Positions 8,777 to 17,802 of a stretch of 64,000 bases of DNA are shown one piece after another. The position numbers and the translations under genes were made by a program. The notes beneath the pieces are model-generated. The model was given only the letters and a program-made list of their open reading frames with translations. It did no database searches and was not told the origin of the DNA. This DNA is from Thermodesulfovibrio sp. 3462-1 (GTDB lineage: Bacteria; Nitrospirota; Thermodesulfovibrionia; Thermodesulfovibrionales; Thermodesulfovibrionaceae), in contig NZ_CP144374.1 of assembly GCF_040451425.1 (NCBI RefSeq), forward strand, positions 372,001 through 436,000, written 5' to 3'. Each line of letters begins with the position of its first letter. Position 1 is the first letter of the stretch.

Positions 8777-9805
8777 ATGAAAATAAAAAAATTTCAGGGT
8801 AAGAGCTTTAAAGAGGTTTTAGAAATAGTGAAAAATGAGATGGGACCTGATGCTGTGATTCTGTCAACCTCATCTAAAAAGGAGCCTTTTTCAAATAATT
8901 CTTATGTAGAGGTTACTGCTGCAATAGATGACAGTGAAGCATTTTATCAAGACAGTTTAAATAGCAGATTGACTACTGGTGTTGATCATGAAGTATTTAA
9001 AGAAATAGAAAGACTTAAAATTGAAGTAAGCCTTTTAAGAGAAAGTATTACAAAGTTATTCCCTTGTCTTAATGATATCTCAAAAAGAGGACTTTACAAC
9101 TTTCTTATAAAAAACAATGTGGAACCTTATCTTGCTTTAATGCTTATAGAAAGAGCTAATGACATGAATGAATTAAGAACCGCTATTGAAAAGGACTTAA
9201 AAATATGCCAAAATAATTTTGATGAAGAAAAAGGATTTGTTTTTTATGGATTACCAGGTGTAGGCAAAACAACAACAATTTATAAAATAGGACAGATTTT
9301 AAGAACCAACAATCAAAAAATAATGCTTCTTTCACTGGACTCAAGAATATCATCTGTTGCTTATATAAAGGAATTGGCATTAAAGTTAAAATGTGAAGCA
9401 AAATTTGTAAAAGATTCAAAGGAACTTTACAAAGTAATGCACAAAGAAATTGACAGAAAAAAGATTCTTATTGATACTGCAGGAGATGCAAACATAAGCA
9501 TAGCTAGACAACTCAAGAATTTGTTAAAAGACATGCCTGTAAAAAAATGCCTTGTTATGGATGCATCAATGTCATTAGGCTCAAGTATTAGGGTTTTAAC
9601 AACAATGGATACTGCTTCAGTGGATTGTATAAGTTTCAGCAAAATTGATTTAGCACAAACTTACGGGAATTTATATAATTTATCAGTTTTATCAGGTAAA
9701 CCTGTAAGTTTTATAACTTCAGGAGCCTATGAACACCCTGAAGCCCGGGTATTTCCTCCTGAGACAATAACAAATCTTGTTATAGGAGGAGCAAGTGAAA
9801 ACTAA
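8777..9805 (+). CDS. flhF: flagellar SRP-type GTPase FlhF
   Basis: FlhF is an SRP-family GTPase that sets the site and number of flagella. The N-terminal B domain carries the family start KIKKFQGKSFKEVLEIVKNEMGPDAVILSTS split over residues 2-33. The NG domain has the P-loop GLPGVGKTTT (about 157-166) and the G3-like LIDTAGDANIS. The G4 region reads FSKIDLAQTYG rather than the usual TKLDE. Length (342 aa) is near the lower end. It is followed, overlapping by 11 bases, by its antagonist FlhG. Confidence 0.94.
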   Translation: MKIKKFQGKSFKEVLEIVKNEMGPDAVILSTSSKKEPFSNNSYVEVTAAIDDSEAFYQDSLNSRLTTGVDHEVFKEIERLKIEVSLLRESITKLFPCLNDISKRGLYNFLIKNNVEPYLALMLIERANDMNELRTAIEKDLKICQNNFDEEKGFVFYGLPGVGKTTTIYKIGQILRTNNQKIMLLSLDSRISSVAYIKELALKLKCEAKFVKDSKELYKVMHKEIDRKKILIDTAGDANISIARQLKNLLKDMPVKKCLVMDASMSLGSSIRVLTTMDTASVDCISFSKIDLAQTYGNLYNLSVLSGKPVSFITSGAYEHPEARVFPPETITNLVIGGASEN

Positions 9806-10601
9806 TTTGCCAAGAATTATAGCTGTTTCAAGTGGAAAGGGAGGAGTTGGAAAAACCAACTTTGTAACAAATATTGCTTTAGTTTTCAGAAGCATGCAAA
9901 AAAGAGTGCTTCTTATGGATGCTGATATTGGTTTAAGCAACATAGACATAATGTTTGGGATAGCACCAAAATTTAATATAAAGCACCTGCTTTCAGGTGA
10001 AAAATCAATGAAAGATATTATTGTTAAAACTCCTGAAGGAATTGATATTATTCCTGCCAGTTCAGGAATAAGAGAGCTTACTCAGCTTAACTATGTTCAT
10101 AAAATGAGAATTATTGAAGAGCTTGAAAATATTGACAAAGACTATGATATATTTCTCATTGATACAGGAGCAGGAATTTCAGATAATGTAACTTTTTTCT
10201 GCTCTGCAGCACACGACACAGTAGTGATTGTCACTGCTGAACCAACCTCCATTGCGGATGCATATGCACTTATTAAGGTGCTTTATAAAGAACATGGAGA
10301 ACACAACTTTCGCATAGTTGTGAATAATACTAAAAATCATAAAGAAGCAAAAGAGACTTTTAGAAAACTTTCAATGGTTACTGAAAGATTTCTTGGTATT
10401 TCACTTGATTGGCTTGGAGAACTTCCCTATGACGAAAAAATAAAGGAGGCTGTGATTGCCCAGAAACCCTATATAACTCTTTATCCAACCTCTGATTTTT
10501 CAAAAAAACTTACAGAAATTGCAAAGCAATTACTTAAAAAAGAGGTTAATTTATTAAAAGGAGGTATGCAGTTTTTCCTCAAAAAAGCTTTAATTAAATA
10601 G
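9795..10601 (+). CDS. flhG: flagellar number regulator FlhG (MinD-like ATPase)
   Basis: FlhG (also called YlxH or FleN) is a MinD/ParA-type ATPase that limits flagellar number and stimulates FlhF GTPase. The 268 residues include the deviant Walker A SSGKGGVGKTN (about 10-20), MDADIGLSNIDIMFG, and LIDTGAGISDNV. The N-terminal DQAxxLR helix that activates FlhF in other species is not visible: the protein begins only nine residues before the P-loop region. The GTG start, inside flhF, follows AGGAGG at a good distance. The C-terminus ends in an amphipathic FFLKKALIK that could be the membrane-targeting helix. Confidence 0.92.
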   Translation: MKTNLPRIIAVSSGKGGVGKTNFVTNIALVFRSMQKRVLLMDADIGLSNIDIMFGIAPKFNIKHLLSGEKSMKDIIVKTPEGIDIIPASSGIRELTQLNYVHKMRIIEELENIDKDYDIFLIDTGAGISDNVTFFCSAAHDTVVIVTAEPTSIADAYALIKVLYKEHGEHNFRIVVNNTKNHKEAKETFRKLSMVTERFLGISLDWLGELPYDEKIKEAVIAQKPYITLYPTSDFSKKLTEIAKQLLKKEVNLLKGGMQFFLKKALIK

Positions 10602-10604
10602 TTT

Positions 10605-11306
10605 ATGTTTTACTCTGACGATGATAAAGAAAAGCTTATTAAACAATTTTTGCCGAAAATAAAGCATTATGCTTTAAGATATTATCATATTGTTCAATCT
10701 GTTCTCGAACTGGATGATTTAATTTCTGCTGGGATAAAGGGATTGCTTGAAGCATTAAATAAATACGACCCTTCATTAAATGTTCCGCTTCATTCATTTA
10801 TAGATTACAGAATAAGAGGAGCTATAATTGATGAGATTCGCTGTCTTGATGTTTTTTCAAAAGAGTTTAGGAAAAAGATACAAGATTTAAAAAACGCCTA
10901 CACAGCCTTAAAACAATCTGGTAAAGATCCTACAGATGAAGAATTGGCGAATTTTTTAAATATCACCAATACAGAATTACAGAAAGTTTACCAGAGTATA
11001 ACAGCTTCTGATGTAATAAGTCTTGATGATTTTGTAATGAGTAAAGAGGGAGATAAATTAAATCTGCTTGAAGTCATATCAGATAAAAAAGATATTTTTG
11101 AGGAGATTAACTTTCGTGAACTTAAAGAAAAATTGTCAGCTGCTTTAGAGAAACTGCCAAAAATTGAAAAGCTCGTTTTATCTCTTTATTATTATGAAGA
11201 GTTAAATATGAAAGAAATAGCAGAGATTTTGGGAGTTTCTCTTTCTCGAGTAAGTCAGATTCACGGTAAAGCACTTTTAAAACTGAGACACTTTTTTGAA
11301 AAATAA
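10605..11306 (+). CDS. fliA: flagellar sigma factor FliA (sigma-28)
   Basis: FliA directs RNA polymerase to late flagellar promoters and is held inactive by FlgM, encoded here at 28175. The 233 aa show sigma region 2 (LDDLISAGIKGLLEALNKYDP, split around residue 35-55, then FIDYRIRGAIIDEIRCLD), region 3, and region 4 with a C-terminal helix-turn-helix (MKEIAEILGVSLSRVSQIHGKAL). The pattern matches FliA/WhiG rather than sigma-70. The start is three bases after the flhG stop. I found no sigma-28 promoter in the window that I trust, so its targets, such as flagellin, lie elsewhere. Confidence 0.95.
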   Translation: MFYSDDDKEKLIKQFLPKIKHYALRYYHIVQSVLELDDLISAGIKGLLEALNKYDPSLNVPLHSFIDYRIRGAIIDEIRCLDVFSKEFRKKIQDLKNAYTALKQSGKDPTDEELANFLNITNTELQKVYQSITASDVISLDDFVMSKEGDKLNLLEVISDKKDIFEEINFRELKEKLSAALEKLPKIEKLVLSLYYYEELNMKEIAEILGVSLSRVSQIHGKALLKLRHFFEK

Positions 11307-11326
11307 AATAAAAAATTTTGTATAAT
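11296..11326 (+). promoter_or_regulatory. possible sigma-70 promoter before the HEAT-repeat gene
   Basis: TTGAAA at 11296-11301 and TATAAT at 11321-11326 flank a 19-base spacer, longer than ideal. The -10 box lies in the 48-bp gap after fliA, 29 bases before the start of the HEAT-repeat gene. It could add transcription of the chemotaxis genes on top of read-through from the flagellar operon. The region is very AT-rich, so chance matches are likely. Confidence 0.35.
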
Positions 11327-11354
11327 ATTATCAACTGCCTTTGGAGGTTTAATT

Positions 11355-13235
11355 ATGAAAAATATAAAGCAGATAGTTTTTAAGCTTTTAAACGATCCTG
11401 ACCCATCGATCCGCAGAAAGGCAGCAGAAGAGCTTGCTCATGCTGATGAAAAAGCAGTTTATCCATTAATTAAAGCTTTAAAAGATGAAAACACAGCTGT
11501 TCAGGAAGCTGCGATGCAATCTCTAATTTCCCTTGGCAATGAAAACAGATTTTTAATAAATTCAGGCGAAGTTGTTACATATATGGTTATTCCGCTTTTA
11601 AGAGAGGAAGAAGCTTATTTAAGAAACACTGCGATTTTAATAATTAAAGAAATAGGGCATAGAGCACCAGAGGTTATTTACAAACTTCTCAAGGATAAAG
11701 ACTCTGATATAAGAAAGTTTGCCCTTGATTTAATTGCAGATATAAAAGAAGGATTTGATGGAGCAAGAATTCTTCCTTTACTTAAAGATGAAAACGGAAA
11801 TGTCAGGGCTGCTGCTGCTCATGCATTAGGAGAACTTGGATACAAAGAAGCAATTCCTATTTTAATTGAGTGTTTGAAAGATGAAGAATGGGTTGTTTTT
11901 TATGTTTTACAGGCTCTTGCTCAACTCAAGGCAGAAGAGGCTTCAGAAAGCATAGGCGAGCTTCTTTTAAGTACTGACTCTCTTTTAATTAAAGCAGAAG
12001 CAATTGATACTCTCGGGAAAATAGGAACAGAAAAAGTTGCTGCTCCCCTTTTAAAATATTTTCCTGTTGCAACAAAAGATGAAAAGAAGGAGATTGTTAA
12101 AGCCTTAATAAGAATAGGCATAATTCCAGATGGACAGGGTTTAAAGGAAGAAATTCTTTCTATTTTTGCAGAACAGGAGTGGGAAGAAAAGCTGATAGCT
12201 TTAAAGGCAGTAAAACTATTAAATCTTGTAGAGGCTGTTCCTCTTATTGTAGAAGAAGCTGGAGCTCTTGATCCAAGTTGTTTTGACTATGAAGAAAAAA
12301 TAGAGGCTTTGCAAGAAACTTTACTTTCAATAGATTCAGAGGATGAACTTATTTCAATGATTGAAAAAAACAAACTTAAGTATAGAGCAAAAGCTTTTGT
12401 TATAAAAGTGCTTGGTAAATTAAGAAGTAAAAAAGCAGTCCCAGTTCTCATAAAACTTCTTGAAGACATAAAAAGGGACATAAGAATAGCATCTGCAAAA
12501 GCACTTGGCGAAATTGGTGACAAAGAAGTATTACAGCCACTTATAAAAAGGAGCACTGAAGACCCTGATGCAAATGTGAAAAAAGCAGCTATAGAAGCTC
12601 TTGGAATGATAAGAGTTCCAGAAGCCTATGAGCCTCTTTATCATTTACTTGAAAAAGAAGCATATCCAGACATTATTGAAGCAATTGTTGCAGCTCTTAT
12701 ATCAATTGATCAGGAGAGATTTTTAAAAAATTTAAAGTCTTATAAAAAAGAAGTAAAGCAGGCTCTGGCAGGAATGACTTATTCAATAGATATTTTAAAT
12801 ATGCTTTCTCAATGTGAAGACAAAGAAGTGCAAAAAGCTGCTATATACGGACTTGGTAGAGTTGCTACAGAAGAAGCTATAGCTAAAATTCTTGAATTTA
12901 TTAAATCTGATGCCTTAGAGTTAAAAAAAGCAGCTATTTTAGCTCTTGGAGAAGCTAATTTTTGTTCTGATGTATTGTTTCAGTGTCTTGAAGATGAAGA
13001 CCCATGGGTTAGATATTATGCTGTAAAATCAATTAGCAAAGCTTGTGCACCAGAAATTTTAATGGAAAAACTCATTCCTCTTCTGGATGATCCATTCCCT
13101 CCTGTTGTAATTGCTACAGTGGAGGCTTTAGGAGAAATAGGTGGTGCTCAGGTTTATGACATTCTTGCTTCTAAAAGAGAACATCCTCACAGGGAAGTTA
13201 AAGAAAAAATAGAGGAGGTTTTGCAAAAAATATGA
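11355..13235 (+). CDS. HEAT-repeat protein in the chemotaxis operon
   Basis: The 626-residue protein is built almost entirely of HEAT / PBS-lyase-type repeats of about 30 residues. Recurrent units include DPDPSIRRKAAEELAHADEK near the start, DENGNVRAAAAHALGELGYKEA near residue 145, DIRIASAKALGEIGDKEV near 375 and DDPFPPVVIATVEALGEIGGAQV near the end. Such solenoids serve as protein-binding scaffolds; no catalytic motif, signal peptide or membrane helix is seen. A clear GGAGGT precedes the ATG, and its last bases overlap cheR, so it is co-transcribed with chemotaxis genes. A role as a chemotaxis or polar scaffold is only inference. Confidence 0.9.
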   Translation: MKNIKQIVFKLLNDPDPSIRRKAAEELAHADEKAVYPLIKALKDENTAVQEAAMQSLISLGNENRFLINSGEVVTYMVIPLLREEEAYLRNTAILIIKEIGHRAPEVIYKLLKDKDSDIRKFALDLIADIKEGFDGARILPLLKDENGNVRAAAAHALGELGYKEAIPILIECLKDEEWVVFYVLQALAQLKAEEASESIGELLLSTDSLLIKAEAIDTLGKIGTEKVAAPLLKYFPVATKDEKKEIVKALIRIGIIPDGQGLKEEILSIFAEQEWEEKLIALKAVKLLNLVEAVPLIVEEAGALDPSCFDYEEKIEALQETLLSIDSEDELISMIEKNKLKYRAKAFVIKVLGKLRSKKAVPVLIKLLEDIKRDIRIASAKALGEIGDKEVLQPLIKRSTEDPDANVKKAAIEALGMIRVPEAYEPLYHLLEKEAYPDIIEAIVAALISIDQERFLKNLKSYKKEVKQALAGMTYSIDILNMLSQCEDKEVQKAAIYGLGRVATEEAIAKILEFIKSDALELKKAAILALGEANFCSDVLFQCLEDEDPWVRYYAVKSISKACAPEILMEKLIPLLDDPFPPVVIATVEALGEIGGAQVYDILASKREHPHREVKEKIEEVLQKI

Positions 13236-14083
13236 TAACTCAGACTACTTCCTCTTCTGTAACAATAAATGATGAAGTTTTTAAACAATTGAGGGATTTT
13301 ATCTATGAAAAGACAGGAATATATGTGCCTGATAATAAAAAATACTTTCTTGAAAACAGACTGAGCAGAATTTTAAAGGAAAAAAATCTGCGTAATTTTG
13401 AAGACTATCTTTATTTCTTAAAATACAGTGCCAATAAACATGATATAGGAAGACTTTTTGACGCAGTTACAACAAATGAGACTTTTTTCTTCAGAGAACC
13501 TCAACAATTTGAAGTATTTTCAAATGATCTTATTCCGCAAATAATTAAGGAAAATGGCCAAATGGGCAGAAAGGACATAAAAATATGGTCCGCTGCTTGC
13601 TCTACAGGAGAAGAACCATATACAATTGCGATGATATTACTTGAAAAACCTGAATTAGTTTCAATTAGAAAGGAAATATATGCTTCTGATATAAGTGAAT
13701 CAGTTTTAATGTCTGCAAGAAGAGGCATGTATGGCTCTTACTCTGTTCGAAATGTTCCACCTCAGTATATGGCAAAGTATTTTAAAGATTCAGGTGGTAT
13801 TTATGTTCTTTCTGAAACTGTAAAGTCAATGGTAAAATTTATGAACATAAATCTTATAGAAGAAAAAGAAGTTAAACAACTTAAAGGCATGGATGTGGTA
13901 TTTTGCAGAAATGTCTTAATTTATTTTGATGATAAGGCAAAGAAAAAGGCAGTTTCTCTTATCTATGATGTTTTGCGTCCAAAGGGTTATCTTTTTGTGG
14001 GGACATCAGAAAGTCTTCATAACATTACAAGGGCTTTTCGTCCTGTTGTTATAAATAAAGTTGTTGTATATCAAAAAGTTTAG
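13232..14083 (+). CDS. cheR: chemoreceptor methyltransferase CheR
   Basis: CheR methylates glutamates on chemoreceptors using S-adenosylmethionine, the adaptation counterpart of CheB at 17803. The 283 residues have the N-terminal helical domain (about 10-80), TTNETFFFREP near residue 80, the SAM-binding motif WSAACSTGEEPYTIAM near 114, and the late motif FCRNVLIYFD. It overlaps the HEAT-repeat gene by four bases. No tetratricopeptide or receptor-tail-binding extension is present. No chemoreceptor gene lies in the window, so its substrates are encoded elsewhere. Confidence 0.95.
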   Translation: MITQTTSSSVTINDEVFKQLRDFIYEKTGIYVPDNKKYFLENRLSRILKEKNLRNFEDYLYFLKYSANKHDIGRLFDAVTTNETFFFREPQQFEVFSNDLIPQIIKENGQMGRKDIKIWSAACSTGEEPYTIAMILLEKPELVSIRKEIYASDISESVLMSARRGMYGSYSVRNVPPQYMAKYFKDSGGIYVLSETVKSMVKFMNINLIEEKEVKQLKGMDVVFCRNVLIYFDDKAKKKAVSLIYDVLRPKGYLFVGTSESLHNITRAFRPVVINKVVVYQKV

Positions 14084-14099
14084 AGAGGAGGAAAACTTT

Positions 14100-14474
14100 A
14101 TGAAAATTCTTGTAGTAGATGATGATAAAACAACAAGAAAAATGATTACTCTGATTCTTAAAAGCAAAGGCTATGAAGTTGTTACTGCTGAAAATGGACT
14201 TGAAGCATTGCAGAAGCTTGGACTTGAGAAAATAAACTTAATTCTTACAGATATGAATATGCCATACATGGATGGAATAGAGCTAACAAAACAGGTAAAA
14301 GCAAATCCTGATTTTTCTCACATTCCAGTGGTTATGATAACAACAGAAGCTGATGAAGATGAAAAAAAGAGAGCTTTTGAAGTAGGTGTTGATGACTATC
14401 TTGTAAAACCTACAAATGCTGAGCAGATTACTGAGAGCATGAAAAAAATAATAAAAAAAATTTTTAATAGATAA
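14100..14474 (+). CDS. single-domain response regulator
   Basis: A 124-residue receiver domain with no output domain. The acidic pocket is in ILVVDDDKTTRK, the phospho-acceptor is Asp in LILTDMNMPYMDG, and the conserved Thr and Lys are in MITTEAD and LVKPT. I chose the ATG at 14100 because GAGAGGAGG lies just upstream and the domain starts there; an upstream in-frame ATG at 14061 would overlap cheR and add 13 unrelated residues. It lies between cheR and a more CheY-like receiver, so it may be a second CheY or a phosphate sink. I cannot assign its partner. Confidence 0.9.
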   Translation: MKILVVDDDKTTRKMITLILKSKGYEVVTAENGLEALQKLGLEKINLILTDMNMPYMDGIELTKQVKANPDFSHIPVVMITTEADEDEKKRAFEVGVDDYLVKPTNAEQITESMKKIIKKIFNR

Positions 14475-14486
14475 GGGAGGGGTAAG

Positions 14487-14891
14487 ATGTTTAATTTTAA
14501 AATAAAAGTTCTGGTTGTTGATGACTTTCCAACAATGCGGAGGATTGTAAAAAATCTTTTAAAACAGCTGGGATTTGAAAATATAGAAGAAGCAGAAAAT
14601 GGAGAAGATGCTTTAAGAAAGTTAAAAGCAGGTGATTATGGACTTGTTGTTTCGGACTGGAACATGCCTGTAATGGAGGGAATAGAACTTTTAAAACATA
14701 TAAGAAGTGACCCTCAGCTTAAGGATATACCATTTTTGATGGTTACAGCAGAAGCTGAAAAAGAAAAAGTTATTGAAGCAATTAAAGCAGGCGTTGACAA
14801 TTACATAGTAAAACCTTTTACAGGAGAGGTTCTTAAAGAAAAGCTTGAAAAAATCGCCCAGAAAAAACCATCTCTTAAAGGAGGACAATAA
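14487..14891 (+). CDS. cheY: chemotaxis response regulator CheY
   Basis: CheY carries phosphoryl groups from CheA to the FliM switch. The 134 residues match CheY closely: [23 protein letters not shown] at the start, [16 protein letters not shown] around the phospho-acceptor Asp, [27 protein letters not shown] with the conserved Thr and Lys. It starts 12 bases after the previous receiver gene, behind GGGAGGGG, and its stop shares one base with the cheA ATG. Of the two neighbouring receivers this is the better CheY candidate. Confidence 0.93.
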   Translation: MFNFKIKVLVVDDFPTMRRIVKNLLKQLGFENIEEAENGEDALRKLKAGDYGLVVSDWNMPVMEGIELLKHIRSDPQLKDIPFLMVTAEAEKEKVIEAIKAGVDNYIVKPFTGEVLKEKLEKIAQKKPSLKGGQ

Positions 14892-16588
14892 TGGCTGATG
14901 AGATGGATGAAATAATAAATGAATTTATAGTGGAAGCTGAAGAGATTCTTGAACAGATTGATCCTCTTTTTGTAGAGCTTGAAAGTAAAGGTGAGGACCC
15001 TGAAATTATAAATGAGATATTCAGAGGAATGCATACTCTTAAAGGTGCTGCAGGATTTCTTGGATTTCAGAATGTTGTTGATGTGGCTCATAGAGCTGAG
15101 ACAATTCTGAAAAAAGTCAGGGAAGGTGAAATCTCAATTTCACCAGAACTCACCGATGCAATTCTTAAAGCAGTAGATACATTAAAAATCTTGATTTCTC
15201 ATATTAAAGCAAGAGAAGAACCTAAAGAAGATATTAAGCCAATTCTTGATTTACTTGATAGTGCTCTTCAGAAAGCTTCTCAGAAAAAGGTTTCAGAAAC
15301 CGGTGAAGTTTTTGAAAAAGTTGAAAAAATTGAATCTCAGGAGGTTGAAGTAAAAACTACAGAGCCCAGAGAATCCACTGCACAGGCTCCAAAAGAAAAA
15401 GAAGTCTCCACTCTTAGAGTTGATGTTGAAAGGATAGATAAGGTTATGGATCTTGCTGGAGAGATAGTTCTTGCACGTAACAGACTTTTAAATCTTTCAA
15501 ATAAACTTGAAGCAAAATACGCAGGGGATGAACATATAGAAGGACTTGTTGAAACTACAGCCTTTCTTGACAGAGTTACTTCAGATCTTCAGCTTGCGGT
15601 AATGAAGATGAGAATGCAGCCGCTGCAAAAAGTATTTGTAAAATTTCCAAGAATGGTGAGAGACCTTGCAAGAACCCTCGGGAAAGAAGTGGATCTTGAA
15701 ATTATTGGCGAAGATACAGAAGTTGACAAATCAGTTATTGAGCATATTGGAGACCCACTTGTTCATATAATAAGAAATTCAATAGATCATGGAATAGAAA
15801 CACCTGAAGAGAGAATCTCAAAGGGAAAACCATCACAAGGCAAGATTGTTATTAATGCCTATCAAAAGGGAACTCAGATTGTTATAGATATATCTGATGA
15901 TGGCAAAGGAATAGATGTTGAAGCAGTTAAAGCAAAGGCAATTACAAAAGGGCTTATAACCTTAGAAGAAGCTGAAAAGCTGTCTGAAGAGGCAATAATA
16001 AATTTAATTTTTCTACCAGGTTTTTCCACAAAGGATGTCTCAACAGAGCTGAGTGGCAGAGGAGTTGGAATGGATGTTGTGAAATCCAATGTAGCAAAAC
16101 TAAATGGATATGTAGAAATATTTACTGAAAAAGACAAGGGCACAACTTTCAGAATAAGTTTACCTCTTACACTTGCAATAATTCAGGCTATGATGGTTCA
16201 GGTTGGGCAGGAAGTTTATGCTATACCTCAATCTATGATTGAGGAGACCTTAAGAGTAGATATTAATGAAATTAAAGAAGTAACAGGCCAAAAGGTTCTT
16301 ACAGTAAGAAACAGAGTTTTGCCACTTTTTATGCTCAATGAAATTCTTGGAGCCTTTGGTAGTGCTGAAAATCAGAGAAAATATGTTCTTGTAGCAAGTG
16401 TGGGAGACAAAAGATTTTGTATCTCTGTGGACTCTGTGCTTGGGCAGGAAGAAATTGTCATAAAAACTATAAATGGTGTAGACTCTGAAGAATGTGGAAT
16501 AATGGGTGCTACAATAACAGGAGATGGCAAGGTTGTTTTAATACTTGACCTTGCTTTGCTTTCAAGAAAAGTCTTAACTATGAAATAA
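14891..16588 (+). CDS. cheA: chemotaxis histidine kinase CheA
   Basis: CheA autophosphorylates on receptor signals and passes phosphate to CheY and CheB. The 565 residues contain the Hpt (P1) domain with phospho-His at H48 (GMHTLKGAAGFLG), an acidic linker at about 135-170, the dimerisation helices, a GHKL ATPase with HIIRNSIDHGIE, ISDDGKGIDVE and GRGVGMDVVKS boxes, and a C-terminal CheW-like domain. A separate CheY-binding P2 domain is not evident; the linker looks too short for one. It is followed at 17 bases by the cheW-cheZ fusion. Confidence 0.96.
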   Translation: MADEMDEIINEFIVEAEEILEQIDPLFVELESKGEDPEIINEIFRGMHTLKGAAGFLGFQNVVDVAHRAETILKKVREGEISISPELTDAILKAVDTLKILISHIKAREEPKEDIKPILDLLDSALQKASQKKVSETGEVFEKVEKIESQEVEVKTTEPRESTAQAPKEKEVSTLRVDVERIDKVMDLAGEIVLARNRLLNLSNKLEAKYAGDEHIEGLVETTAFLDRVTSDLQLAVMKMRMQPLQKVFVKFPRMVRDLARTLGKEVDLEIIGEDTEVDKSVIEHIGDPLVHIIRNSIDHGIETPEERISKGKPSQGKIVINAYQKGTQIVIDISDDGKGIDVEAVKAKAITKGLITLEEAEKLSEEAIINLIFLPGFSTKDVSTELSGRGVGMDVVKSNVAKLNGYVEIFTEKDKGTTFRISLPLTLAIIQAMMVQVGQEVYAIPQSMIEETLRVDINEIKEVTGQKVLTVRNRVLPLFMLNEILGAFGSAENQRKYVLVASVGDKRFCISVDSVLGQEEIVIKTINGVDSEECGIMGATITGDGKVVLILDLALLSRKVLTMK

Positions 16589-16605
16589 ATTTAAGGAGAT
16601 GGCAA

Positions 16606-17790
16606 ATGAAACAGTATATTGGTTTTATTCTGGGTAAAAATGAATACACTATTCCTATTCTTCAAGTTCAGGAAATTATTAAGCTTCCTCAAATTACGAA
16701 AATGCCTGGAGTGCCTTTTTATGTTGAAGGAGTCACAAATCTTCGTGGTAGAGTAATTCCCATTGTAAATCTAAAAAGAATTCTTGGCATTGAAGAAGAA
16801 ACAGTTGCAGGAAAAGTAGTTGTTGTCTCATCGGGCAGGGCAGTTTTTGGTGCCTTAGTTGATAATATTACTGGAGTGGTAAACATAGATGAAAAAGAAA
16901 TTGAATCCGCTGAAGAGTTTATGCAGCATGGACAGAGTGCCATAGAAGGAGTTGCTCGTTTAAACGATAGATTACTTGTTTTACTTGATATAAAAAAATT
17001 AATTCCTGCAGAAGACCAGAGCCTTTTTGAGGAAGAAATAATTGAAGTTCATGAGGAGGGAGATAAAGTAGAAGTTGTAAAAAAAGTCAGCAGCATTGCA
17101 GGAGAAGTCACAGTAAGTGAAATTGTAGATCCCATAAGATTTTACGAAAAAAAAGGTATAACAAAGGATGATCCAAAATATCTTTTACTTGAGGAAATAA
17201 CCAGTTTTATGAATGCAGTTGCTCAAGGAGACTATGAGTATGCAGACAGAATAATGAATAATATAATTCAGAAAAGTCAGAGTGATCTATTTAAAGAAGT
17301 AGGAAAAGTTGCCAGAAAACTACATGACTCTTTGAAAAGCTTTAGAGAAGCTCTTGACCCAAGATTAAAAGAAATAGCTACTGAAAGAATGCCAAGAGCA
17401 GTTGATCAACTTCAGATGGTAATTGATAAAACAGAAGAGGCAGCAAATAAAACAATGGAAATTGTTGAAAAATATATTTTAAAAATGGATGATCTGGCGA
17501 ATCATATAAGAGGACTTCAAGGACCACAGGAAAGCATAGAATTCTTAAGAGATTTTAAAAATTCTCTTGAAGATGATTTAACAGAGATTCTCACAACTCA
17601 GTCTTTTCAGGATCTTACAGGCCAGGTTCTTAAAAAGGTAATCAATCTTGTAGGAGACCTTGAGATTGAACTTATCCGTCTTATAACCACTTTTGGATTA
17701 AAAATTGAGGAAAAGGAAGCTGTCACAAAAGAAGTTGAGAAAGTTTCACAGGAAGATGTTGATGAGCTTCTTAAAGAATTTGGTTTTTAA
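16606..17790 (+). CDS. CheW-CheZ fusion protein
   Basis: One 394-residue frame joins an adaptor and a phosphatase. Residues 1-145 are CheW: GFILGKNEYTIPILQVQEI, then VEGVTNLRGRVIPIVNL. After an acidic linker of about 40 residues, residues 190-394 form a long helical bundle like CheZ. The CheZ active-site motif QDLTGQ is at 335-340; D336 and Q340 correspond to the catalytic Asp and Gln of Escherichia coli CheZ. The C-terminus ends in VDELLKEFGF, like the CheY-binding tail of CheZ. No stop or frameshift interrupts it. It should bring CheY-P dephosphorylation to the receptor-CheA array. SD AAGGAG precedes the ATG; cheB follows. Confidence 0.92.
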   Translation: MKQYIGFILGKNEYTIPILQVQEIIKLPQITKMPGVPFYVEGVTNLRGRVIPIVNLKRILGIEEETVAGKVVVVSSGRAVFGALVDNITGVVNIDEKEIESAEEFMQHGQSAIEGVARLNDRLLVLLDIKKLIPAEDQSLFEEEIIEVHEEGDKVEVVKKVSSIAGEVTVSEIVDPIRFYEKKGITKDDPKYLLLEEITSFMNAVAQGDYEYADRIMNNIIQKSQSDLFKEVGKVARKLHDSLKSFREALDPRLKEIATERMPRAVDQLQMVIDKTEEAANKTMEIVEKYILKMDDLANHIRGLQGPQESIEFLRDFKNSLEDDLTEILTTQSFQDLTGQVLKKVINLVGDLEIELIRLITTFGLKIEEKEAVTKEVEKVSQEDVDELLKEFGF

Positions 17791-17802
17791 GGAGTGTTAA
17801 TT

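Noticed and set aside
14061-14099. Upstream start for the receiver-domain protein after cheR
   Set aside because: It would overlap cheR and add 13 residues with no match to receiver domains, and a strong SD precedes the ATG at 14100.
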